Position numbers and translations under genes: made by a program. A DNA stretch of 64,000 nucleotides, taken from positions 1-64,000 of the IMG/VR virus record IMGVR_UViG_3300044999_000022. One strand, given 5' to 3'. The notes beneath the pieces were generated by a model, which saw only the letters and a program-made list of their open reading frames with translations, ran no database searches and was not told the origin of the DNA. Numbering within the stretch: position 1 is the stretch's first letter; every line of letters begins with the position of its first letter. Positions 14,490-21,809 of the stretch are shown one piece after another. Origin of the DNA: a virus.

Positions 14490-14596
14490 GAACGTGCCCC
14501 TACTTTGGATCAGCCTCCGCCAGAAGGAAGCCGGGTCTGCCGGTCTACTCTGGCAATGGAGTATCCGTTCGAATCGGACAGGGGCTCCCTCAATGA
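14486..14596 (+). CDS. Possible 36-residue small protein
   Basis: TTG start overlapping the terL stop (TTGA) with GAGGAGG seven bases upstream. Starts MRTCPYFGSASARRKPGLPV and ends with its stop overlapping the next ATG (ATGA). The coupling at both ends supports it, but it is short and unlike known proteins. Confidence 0.4.
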   Translation: MRTCPYFGSASARRKPGLPVYSGNGVSVRIGQGLPQ

Positions 14597-14820
14597 GCAC
14601 GGAGATGCCGCGCGTGGAACGCGTTGGAGAGGGCCGGGAAGGCTTTATCTTCATTCACATCTGTACTGGCGGCCAAACTAGGACTACGCAATTGCCCCGC
14701 GGGCCGTCGGGTTGGGAGTGGACCGCTGATGGCGGTATTACACCGTCTATACAGTGTATGTCTTGTAACACTCACGGATTTTGGGTCGGTGGAGACACCC
14801 CATATTGGAGGCCGTGCTAA
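14593..14820 (+). CDS. 75-residue hypothetical protein
   Basis: Starts MSTEMPRVERVGEGREGFIF. Contains HICTGGQTRTTQLP and IQCMSCNTHGFWVGG: a single early Cys and a later CMSC pair suggest zinc binding. The stop overlaps the next start (TAATG). Confidence 0.65.
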   Translation: MSTEMPRVERVGEGREGFIFIHICTGGQTRTTQLPRGPSGWEWTADGGITPSIQCMSCNTHGFWVGGDTPYWRPC

Positions 14821-15041
14821 TGAGTTATCCGTCGCCGTCGCTTAACATGCAGGACACCCCCGTGTCGCCAGTACCGGCGACAACGGTGCCGCCGCCGCCG
14901 ACTGCGGATCCGGCGGCTGTAGAAACCCGACCGAATCCGTCTCCGGCGAAGAGCGCTATGGCAGGCCAGTTGTCAATGGGCCAGCCTATGACGTTCAGCG
15001 GCGCTCCTCCGGCGACGACCGAGCAGGGGACGTTTGAGTAA
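14820..15041 (+). CDS. 73-residue proline-rich protein
   Basis: GGAGG precedes the ATG. Almost entirely Pro, Ala, Thr and Ser (ATTVPPPPTADPAAVETRPN), so probably disordered. Its stop overlaps the portal start (TAATG). Small disordered proteins at this place may help head assembly, but no role is shown. Confidence 0.65.
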   Translation: MSYPSPSLNMQDTPVSPVPATTVPPPPTADPAAVETRPNPSPAKSAMAGQLSMGQPMTFSGAPPATTEQGTFE

Positions 15042-16561
15042 TGGCTCTTGGCGACGCGATAGGGATGACTGGCGTTCAAAACGCCACTGCGCAGTTCCTC
15101 GGGATGAGCATCCCGCGTCCCGCGCCAGAACCGTACGACGAGCCAGGTGCGGACCTCCTGAACGCCTTGACGGCGCTGGAAGGCGCCCAGATGGGGTACG
15201 CGAAGGCAGCCGCATACTATAAGGGACAGCAGCCGGAGTTCTTCGCCTCTTTGCGCCTACGGATCGCGATGGGTGCGACTGGTGTGATCTTCAACTTTAA
15301 CTTCGCGAAGCTGCCTGTTGACGCCGTCGCGGAGCGCGTGGAGATTTCCGGTGTCTCCTGTGCGGACTCAGCTGCGTTGGACGTCGTTAACGAGACGTGG
15401 TTGGACAACAAGCTGGACGTTTATGCGCCGAGTATCATGCATAGCGCGTGCAAGTTCGGCGATTCGTACGCACTTGTCTGGCCGAAGGAGAACGATGAGG
15501 CGACCGCCGAGGGCAATCCGGCGGTAGACGTCTTCTACCAGTCGCCGCGCATCATGCGGGTGTTCTACGACGACGAGAACGAGCTGGAGAAGCGGTACGC
15601 AATCAAGCGGTGGAAGGACTCGTACACCGGGTACTTGTTCGTGAACTTGTACTACAAGGACCGCATTGAGAAGTACATGCAGGCTCCCCAGTCGGATCAG
15701 CACCCGAAGCCGCAGTGGGAGAGGCGCCTTGACTCGCCGGACGAGGAATGGCCACTGCCGAACCCGTTCGACGAAGTCCCGATCTTCCATTTCCGTAACG
15801 GATTCCCGTATGGTGATCCCGAGCACCTAGATGCATATGGGCCGCAGGATGCGATCCATAAGCTCGTGATCAGCCATATGGCGTCCGTTGACTACAACGC
15901 CTTCCCGCAGAGATACGCCATTCTGCAGGAAGGGTACGACACGAGTGAGGCGGCGTTTGGCGACGAGGGTGACTATGCCTTCGCGATCAACACTAGCGCG
16001 ACGCTGGACACGGGCGTTGATCCCAAGTCGCAGTTGACCGCCGATCCCGCGTCGGTGTGGTTCATGAAGGGTGTTGCGAGCTATGGCCAGTTCCCGCCCG
16101 GGGATGCGGCCGCGTTTCTCAACCCGTTCATGAGCTACGTGCACGCGATGGCCGTGGTGACGAATACTCCTATGCACTTCATGGACCCAATCGTTTCGAA
16201 CGTCTCAGGCGAGAGCCTGAGGGTGATTGAAGCACCGTTCGCGAAGAAGGTCCGCAAGCGCCAGCTCATGTTTGGAACCGAGTGGCGTGACCTGTTTAGG
16301 TTTGTGTTGAAGGTCCGCGGCCTTCCGATGGCAGAGGTAGTGAGGGTTAACTGGGTACCGGCGTCGACAGTGAACGACCTGTCGACGTTGCAGGCGCAAG
16401 TGATCAAGATGCAATTGGGTGTCGCTCCGTGGCAGCTCCTGCTGGAGCAGGGATACACGCCAGAACAGATGGAGAGCTGGGGCGTCGAGCAAGTCGCTAC
16501 AGCTCCGAACTATCTGGACACTGCCGACGAAGCGGACCAAGCAACGACCGAGGAGATCTGA
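15041..16561 (+). CDS. Portal protein
   Basis: 506 residues with the outline of SPP1 gp6-type portals: an N-terminal YYKGQQPEFFASLRLRIAMG then FNFNFAKLPVDAVAERVEIS, a central wing rich in aromatic residues, and PFAKKVRKRQLMFGTEWRDL toward the C-terminal stem. The dodecameric ring is the DNA entry and exit channel at one capsid vertex and the docking site for the terminase. Lies between the terminase and scaffold genes, as usual. Confidence 0.88.
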   Translation: MALGDAIGMTGVQNATAQFLGMSIPRPAPEPYDEPGADLLNALTALEGAQMGYAKAAAYYKGQQPEFFASLRLRIAMGATGVIFNFNFAKLPVDAVAERVEISGVSCADSAALDVVNETWLDNKLDVYAPSIMHSACKFGDSYALVWPKENDEATAEGNPAVDVFYQSPRIMRVFYDDENELEKRYAIKRWKDSYTGYLFVNLYYKDRIEKYMQAPQSDQHPKPQWERRLDSPDEEWPLPNPFDEVPIFHFRNGFPYGDPEHLDAYGPQDAIHKLVISHMASVDYNAFPQRYAILQEGYDTSEAAFGDEGDYAFAINTSATLDTGVDPKSQLTADPASVWFMKGVASYGQFPPGDAAAFLNPFMSYVHAMAVVTNTPMHFMDPIVSNVSGESLRVIEAPFAKKVRKRQLMFGTEWRDLFRFVLKVRGLPMAEVVRVNWVPASTVNDLSTLQAQVIKMQLGVAPWQLLLEQGYTPEQMESWGVEQVATAPNYLDTADEADQATTEEI

Positions 16562-16562
16562 G

Positions 16563-17429
16563 ATGGATCTGCTCAAGAGTGGAAGGCGCGAGGCCATGGG
16601 TTTTGCTGGAGACGACGTCGCTTGTGCGATGAATAGGCGCGCCGAGTGGGGCGAGCCTCTCGGATACTTCCGCGATCGGCCGTTCTTCCTGGTTCGTGGC
16701 GCAGAAGATAGCGGCGCTACCGACGATCCGGGTAACGGGGCGGAGGACGAGGGAGGCGACGGCGGCGATGTGGACCCAGATACTGGAACTGGTGTCAGCG
16801 ACGACGCCGGTGACGGTAGCGGACGCGGCACGGATGATTCGGCGCCGCCGAAGGGCAAGGCAAAGCCGTCTGGCGACCCTAAGCCCACCGGAGACGACCC
16901 GACCGCCGGGCTCAAGCGAGCCCTAGACTCGGAGCGTGCGCTCCGGAAGCAGCGAGACACCGAGCTTCGCGAGCTGAAGAAGAAGCACGCGTCGGCGGAG
17001 GAGCTGGCGTTGCTCCAGGCTAGGGAAGCTGGAGCGTCGGAGGCGACGGCGAGTATTACTCCGAAGCTGATGAAGCGCACAGCAGCTGCCGAGCTACGTG
17101 CGGCGGGAGCTTCGGGCAACACGGCGAAGTTGGCTGGTCTTCTGGACCTGAGTAAGGTCGAGATGACCGATGACGGCGAGCTCGTCGGGCTGGACGACCA
17201 GATTGAGGAACTGAAGGAGGAGTTCCCGAACCTCTTCAGTATGGCGAACGGGAAGGCTCCCGCAAGGCCGCCTGCGGGTAAGGGGAATGCCGGTTCAGGG
17301 GGTACTCAGGGCCGGACGAAGGATCACGACGGTACGCGTCAAAATCAGGGGCGTACTGAGTTGAAGAACGGCGAGCGCGGTTTCGGATTTGCGGACAAGC
17401 TCGCCGACAGCGTTCTGAATCCACGGTAG
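16563..17429 (+). CDS. Capsid scaffolding protein
   Basis: 288 residues from the ATG directly after the portal stop. A very acidic Gly/Asp-rich stretch (about 40-100) is followed by a coiled coil (LDSERALRKQRDTELRELKK) and a DUF4355-like end (LAGLLDLSKVEMTDDGELVG). It would template capsid assembly from inside the prohead and then leave or be cleaved. No protease was recognised nearby. Confidence 0.8.
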   Translation: MDLLKSGRREAMGFAGDDVACAMNRRAEWGEPLGYFRDRPFFLVRGAEDSGATDDPGNGAEDEGGDGGDVDPDTGTGVSDDAGDGSGRGTDDSAPPKGKAKPSGDPKPTGDDPTAGLKRALDSERALRKQRDTELRELKKKHASAEELALLQAREAGASEATASITPKLMKRTAAAELRAAGASGNTAKLAGLLDLSKVEMTDDGELVGLDDQIEELKEEFPNLFSMANGKAPARPPAGKGNAGSGGTQGRTKDHDGTRQNQGRTELKNGERGFGFADKLADSVLNPR

Positions 17430-17477
17430 CGGCCGGCTGCATCATGCGACGGCCATGAGTTAAGGTGGTGAACGGAC

Positions 17478-18548
17478 TTGGCTGAGTCCGTTTTCAGCAA
17501 CTGGATCCCGGTCGAATATGGGACTCAGGTCATCCAGAAGGTCACGCAGACCTCCGCGGCCGAGAATTACGGCCAGGAGTTCATGATGACCTCGAGCTCG
17601 AGGTACGTCGCTCGCGATGCCGGTGTCACTGCCGCGCTCGTTCCCAAGGGCGGCACCTATAACGAAGACGCCACCGGCGGTTCTTCGGTCCTCCTGACTG
17701 CGGGCAAGTGGGGCGCGCAGGTCAGGATCGCAGAAGAGGACATTATGGACTCTCTCGCGGACATCATCAACTCGAAGGCGAACGCTCTCGGGACGGCGAT
17801 GGCCAAGATCACCGACAACATGGCCTTCGGGAACGCCAGCCCGCCGGGCGTGGTGAACGCGCAGACCACGTCGGTCTACTACGGCCTCACGCAGTCGGAC
17901 GCGAACACTGGCTACGTCGGCAACGCGAACCTGTTCGCGACTCCGAACGCGTCCGGCGGGTCGTTGGGCACGCTGAGCGGCTCCGCGCCGTACGACCCCT
18001 TCGGGTATGACCTGCTCTCGAACGCTCTGGGACAGGTCGAGCAGGGCGACTACTTCAACGAGGAGGACATGATCGTCATCGCCCACCCGTTCTGGAGGAA
18101 GCAGCTCCGGTCGATCAAGGACGGCCAGGGACGGCCGATTTTCGACGAGGGCTCGACCGGCGGGTTCCCTGGAGGTGGCCAGGGTCCGACCCCGGACCGC
18201 ATCTTCGGCCTGCCGGTCTTCTGGAGCCTCGGCGCCGTCGTGACCGGTGGGGCACTGGGAGGCAACACCGGTCCGGTGTCCAGTCCTCCGGCATATGTCG
18301 GTACGACCGCTTCCGGCAGCGCGCCGGTAGGTACTCCCGGGAACCGGTTGATGATCTTCACCAACCGGCTGTACATGTTGCTCGGGAAGAGGACCACCAA
18401 CCCGAACAACCCCTCAGGTACGCCTGAGTTCCAGATCGTGCCTCCGATGTACTCCGGTACCGACGACACGATTCTCCGCGGCCGGATTCGGCGCGCCTTT
18501 GCGATGGGCGTCGAGCAGGCCTTCTCATGCATTGAGAGTGTGAGCTGA
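17478..18548 (+). CDS. Major capsid protein (HK97 fold)
   Basis: 356 residues from a TTG with AAGGTGGTG upstream. Typical features: N-arm (VFSNWIPVEYGTQVIQKVTQ), E-loop strands (GGTYNEDATGGSSVLLTAGK), spine helix (ADIINSKANALGTAMAKITD) and P-domain (MIVIAHPFWRKQLRSIKDGQ, then IFGLPVFWS). A Gly/Pro/Ser-rich insertion around 255-285 may be a surface loop. Forms the icosahedral shell. Confidence 0.9.
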   Translation: MAESVFSNWIPVEYGTQVIQKVTQTSAAENYGQEFMMTSSSRYVARDAGVTAALVPKGGTYNEDATGGSSVLLTAGKWGAQVRIAEEDIMDSLADIINSKANALGTAMAKITDNMAFGNASPPGVVNAQTTSVYYGLTQSDANTGYVGNANLFATPNASGGSLGTLSGSAPYDPFGYDLLSNALGQVEQGDYFNEEDMIVIAHPFWRKQLRSIKDGQGRPIFDEGSTGGFPGGGQGPTPDRIFGLPVFWSLGAVVTGGALGGNTGPVSSPPAYVGTTASGSAPVGTPGNRLMIFTNRLYMLLGKRTTNPNNPSGTPEFQIVPPMYSGTDDTILRGRIRRAFAMGVEQAFSCIESVS

Positions 18549-19381
18549 TGTCAGGAGTTGTTACCGCAGGACTACGCACTCCGAACGGGGTCGCGTTCAG
18601 CCTCGCGAGCGGTGTAGTTACATCACAGGCGTTCGAACCGCCTGAGGGTGCCGCGGCGATGGCGCTCTGGCTGACGCCGGCGGGCACGCTGGGCGTGAAC
18701 CCTACGGTCGAGATCCAGTGGTCCAACAACGGGACCACGTTCTTCAGCTCCGACCCGAAGGACACGTTTGCCGCGCAGGTCAGCGGGCAGCCGTCCGTCA
18801 AGTATGTGACCGTCAAGGCCCCGTTCTACCGGGTCGTGACGACGGGCACAACTACGGGAGGTACCCTGCTCGTCCAGGACCACCCCCTGTCGTACTCGGT
18901 CGCGAGCGCGTCGGGCTGGGAAGGGGGCGCCTCCAGCCTGCCGGCCGCTTCGGTCAACTGGATCGGATCGACCGCTTTGGCCGCGACCGTGACGCAGGCA
19001 ACGCCGGCGACGTACTCGGCGATCACTGCGGTGCCGACTGTCACCGCGGCCGGGCTGCTCAGCGCGGTACCAGGGTCCGGCGTACTGGCTAGCCGGATCA
19101 GCATCCTGCTCAAGGTGTCGGCCGCAGTGTCGACGTCGGGGGTCTTCGCGATCTACTGGTCGCTGTCGGGCCTGCCGTACAACGCGAGTACGAACCCGCT
19201 TCCGCTGACGCTGGCGTCGGCATCGGCTGCAGGGATCGACGACCAGTGGGCCGCGGCTGGAGCTACATTCACCTCGTTCAAGGAGGTCCCGGTCCTGGCG
19301 CCGTACTTTGCGATCGGTGTCGCGAGCGGCACCTTCACCTCTGCAACGTTCACCTGTGACGTTGCGGCGACGGCAATCTAG
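18548..19381 (+). CDS. Virion protein with two similar beta domains, likely head decoration
   Basis: 277 residues. The halves look duplicated: VEIQWSNNGTTFF...APFYRVVTTGTTTGGTLLV and FAIYWSLSGLPY...APYFAIGVASGTFTSATF. Beta-rich, Thr/Ser/Ala-rich, no signal peptide. Directly follows and overlaps the capsid gene (TGATG), the usual place of decoration proteins. Confidence 0.65.
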   Translation: MSGVVTAGLRTPNGVAFSLASGVVTSQAFEPPEGAAAMALWLTPAGTLGVNPTVEIQWSNNGTTFFSSDPKDTFAAQVSGQPSVKYVTVKAPFYRVVTTGTTTGGTLLVQDHPLSYSVASASGWEGGASSLPAASVNWIGSTALAATVTQATPATYSAITAVPTVTAAGLLSAVPGSGVLASRISILLKVSAAVSTSGVFAIYWSLSGLPYNASTNPLPLTLASASAAGIDDQWAAAGATFTSFKEVPVLAPYFAIGVASGTFTSATFTCDVAATAI

Positions 19382-19393
19382 AAGGAGGACTAC

Positions 19394-19600
19394 ATGTCCA
19401 GTGTCAACAAGGCCGATGCGATCGCTGCGGCCGGAACTGGCGTTCCACACGTCGCGCAGGGTCTCGCGTCACTCGATCCCGGAGCTAGTGGCTTTGGTAG
19501 CGCGGGCGACTTCCCGCAGGACACCCAGGCACACTTCAACGGCGTCGGCTCGACCATGGCGCATGACGACGCCCTCGGGCCCGACTACGACGGCGACTAG
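19394..19600 (+). CDS. 68-residue hypothetical virion-region protein
   Basis: GAAGGAGGACTAC precedes the ATG. Starts MSSVNKADAIAAAGTGVPHV; Gly, Ala and Asp-rich, probably flexible. Its stop overlaps the next start (TAGTG). Role unknown. Confidence 0.7.
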   Translation: MSSVNKADAIAAAGTGVPHVAQGLASLDPGASGFGSAGDFPQDTQAHFNGVGSTMAHDDALGPDYDGD

Positions 19601-19833
19601 TGGCCGGCCAGAGCGTTCAGGGACCGGGCTGGGACAAGATCAACGGTTCTGCAGTTGACTCGACCGAGCAGCGTCCTCAGCCGTCGGCGGAGAAGGTCCA
19701 GCTCTGCGTGGACATGACGGCCGGCCGTGCCGTGAACTTCTTCGGAACGCCGCAGTCAGCCAACCAGGGCGATGTCTACGGCCTGGACTACGCGTACCGT
19801 GAGGCAAGCGCCGGCACTGCAGACGCCTACTAG
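19600..19833 (+). CDS. 77-residue hypothetical virion-region protein
   Basis: GTG start in TAGTG. Starts MAGQSVQGPGWDKINGSAVD; contains AVNFFGTPQSANQGDVYGLD. No family recognised. Same unit as the head genes. Confidence 0.7.
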   Translation: MAGQSVQGPGWDKINGSAVDSTEQRPQPSAEKVQLCVDMTAGRAVNFFGTPQSANQGDVYGLDYAYREASAGTADAY

Positions 19834-19843
19834 GAGGTGAACT

Positions 19844-20311
19844 ATGCCAGCAAGGAAGTCGGCGGCGTCCGATGAGGTCAAGGAGTGGGCTGAGAACGAG
19901 GCCGCGATGGACGAGGCCGAGGGCAGCGTCGACGCGGGACTCGTTCCGGTTGGGACTGCGTACCCGGAGGACTTCGGGCACCAGCGTCTCCAGAGCGTGA
20001 CCTCGGCGTCACGAGCGAACGACGGCGGAGCCGCGGTCGACTATGAGACCGCGGCCCGCGATGTCGATATCTTCGAGCGGGACGGCGTGCAGAAGCACAA
20101 CGACAAGAAGGTCTTTGTCAAGACCTTCCGGATCGGGATCCCGGCGGGAGCCGGTCTGACGCCTGAGCAGCATGAATCGAACATGCGGCAGGTCGTCGAG
20201 GACGCGCTCAAGGCCGGTGAGCGGGTAGCCGCTCCGGTCAAGCTGCACAGCGTGGCGGACGACGAGTTCAACCGCAACGTCCTCATGGTGTACGTCGTCG
20301 AGCTGGACTAG
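19844..20311 (+). CDS. Hypothetical protein, first of a paralogous pair
   Basis: 155 residues, with AGGAGGTGAACT before the ATG. The C-terminal 75 residues (KKVFVKTFRIGIPAGAGLTP, then SNMRQVVEDALKAGE, then VLMVYVVELD) are clearly homologous to the next gene. The N-terminal 75 residues are acidic and absent from the paralogue. Probably virion-associated by position. Confidence 0.75.
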   Translation: MPARKSAASDEVKEWAENEAAMDEAEGSVDAGLVPVGTAYPEDFGHQRLQSVTSASRANDGGAAVDYETAARDVDIFERDGVQKHNDKKVFVKTFRIGIPAGAGLTPEQHESNMRQVVEDALKAGERVAAPVKLHSVADDEFNRNVLMVYVVELD

Positions 20312-20319
20312 GAGATGCC

Positions 20320-20634
20320 ATGGCGGGCGTCCTTGTCCAGCAGTACGACAACGGCATTACGATGCCTGAGTGGGACGCACGCCAACGAGACCGGCCTGAG
20401 CAGAGCGGTATACAGATGCTCGACGGCAAGAGGGTCTGGGTCAAGACCTTCAGGATCGAGCTCCCGAGGACCGAGAAGCTGTCGTCGGAGGGGCAAGCAG
20501 GCAATATGCGGCAGACGGTTGAGGACGCCGTGCGGGCAGGCGAGCTAGAGTGCTCGCCTGCCCGGCTTCTATGCGTCCGAAACGCCCGGCTTCCTGGTTA
20601 TATGCTCATGACCTACGTCGTCGACCTGGTCTGA
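20320..20634 (+). CDS. Hypothetical protein, second of a paralogous pair
   Basis: 104 residues. RVWVKTFRIELPRTEKLSSE, then GNMRQTVEDAVRAGE and YMLMTYVVDLV align along the full length of the preceding gene's C-terminal half. A tandem duplication with divergence. Function unknown. Confidence 0.75.
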   Translation: MAGVLVQQYDNGITMPEWDARQRDRPEQSGIQMLDGKRVWVKTFRIELPRTEKLSSEGQAGNMRQTVEDAVRAGELECSPARLLCVRNARLPGYMLMTYVVDLV

Positions 20635-20658
20635 GCGTCCGATACGAGAAGGAGCACG

Positions 20659-21312
20659 ATGGGTGCAATGGAACACGGCGCCGGTCAGGACAGGCTGGTG
20701 ATCAACGCCGGTGTCTTTCTGAACGAGGTCGGCAAGCACAGCACGAGGCTCACGGTCGAGAAGTGGGACATCGACCAGGTCAACTGGGTACGGAAGCTCG
20801 CACGCGATGCGGTGCCTCTGGCGTGGGAGCCGGACGCCGAGACCTTCGATCGGCTGAACGTCCTACCGTTCGATACGTACGTCAAGGAGGACTGCAACCT
20901 CATCACCGATGCGGGTTGGGTCAACCTGATGAACGGCATCGCCGGTACGACGCCGACGAAGTTCGTCAATGGCGTAACCGGTCGCATCGGTCTTGGTACG
21001 TCGGCGACCGCAGTTACCTATACCGACACAGCGCTGAATGCGATCGGCGCGCTAACGACCGCGAACTGGGAACTTATCAACGCGGTGCCGGTGATCGGCT
21101 CGACACACGCGACAGGGTTCAGCATCGCGGCGACCTTCCCCCTGAACGCCGCCAACGGGGTCGCGATCGCGGAGTTCGCTGCAGACTTCGGTACTGCTGC
21201 AACGCTATCGGCAGCGGCTGTGGGTGGGATGTTCTCGCACGGCAACGCAGCTCCAGGGACCAAGACGGCTTCGCAGGTCTGGAACACTATTATTACGTAC
21301 ACCTGGCTGTAA
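20659..21312 (+). CDS. 217-residue virion structural protein
   Basis: AGAAGGAGCACG precedes the ATG. An N-terminal helix-rich portion with WDIDQVNWVRKLARDAVPLA is followed by Thr/Ala/Gly-rich beta sequence ending ASQVWNTIITYTWL. The composition is that of fibre or decoration proteins. It lies in the block between the capsid and connector genes. Confidence 0.65.
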   Translation: MGAMEHGAGQDRLVINAGVFLNEVGKHSTRLTVEKWDIDQVNWVRKLARDAVPLAWEPDAETFDRLNVLPFDTYVKEDCNLITDAGWVNLMNGIAGTTPTKFVNGVTGRIGLGTSATAVTYTDTALNAIGALTTANWELINAVPVIGSTHATGFSIAATFPLNAANGVAIAEFAADFGTAATLSAAAVGGMFSHGNAAPGTKTASQVWNTIITYTWL

Positions 21313-21315
21313 ACT

Positions 21316-21786
21316 ATGGGCGAGCATCTCTATGAGGTCGGTTTCCAGAAGGTTACGGCGGCTACCGCCGGTGTTGCCATCTGTGAGATCGCCCCTGCAG
21401 GACTGGCCGCAGGTAAGCGTCCAGCCGAAATTCGCGAAATCGGCATCTTTAACTACTCGGGAGTGTTTAACGAAGTCGGAATCGGCCGGCCCGCCGCGAT
21501 CGGTACCGGTACGCTCACGACAGTGACCGTTCAGGCTACGGACTCGATGGACGTGATCGCCGGCAACACGACCGTCAATACCGCCTGGGGCACCGCTAGT
21601 CCGACGGTGCCAGGAGCGTTTATGAGGCGGTTTCCGCTGCAGGCGGTGGCCGGCGCGGGGGAGATCTTCGTCTGGAACCCGGGCGAGTTCGTGCTATGGT
21701 CTGGAGCGGCCATTAACACTGTTGTCATCTGGCAGTTCGTTGCGTCCATTGTGACGTACGACCTTTATGTCAAGGTCGCCGAATAG
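21316..21786 (+). CDS. 156-residue virion structural protein
   Basis: Starts MGEHLYEVGFQKVTAATAGV. Contains AEIREIGIFNYSGVFNEVGI, a motif typical of phage surface proteins that begin with a beta sandwich. It follows the preceding virion gene by three bases and precedes the repeat-rich fibre. Probably part of the same surface structure. Confidence 0.65.
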   Translation: MGEHLYEVGFQKVTAATAGVAICEIAPAGLAAGKRPAEIREIGIFNYSGVFNEVGIGRPAAIGTGTLTTVTVQATDSMDVIAGNTTVNTAWGTASPTVPGAFMRRFPLQAVAGAGEIFVWNPGEFVLWSGAAINTVVIWQFVASIVTYDLYVKVAE

Positions 21787-21809
21787 TCGCCTAACCGCGG
21801 GGCGGTTAC

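Noticed and set aside
14495-14589. tRNA-like sequence: TTCGAAT T-loop and a 6-bp acceptor-like pairing about 90 bases apart
   Set aside because: No D-arm with GG, no proper anticodon stem, T-stem and acceptor each with a mismatch, and no CCA; it also overlaps plausible coding sequence.
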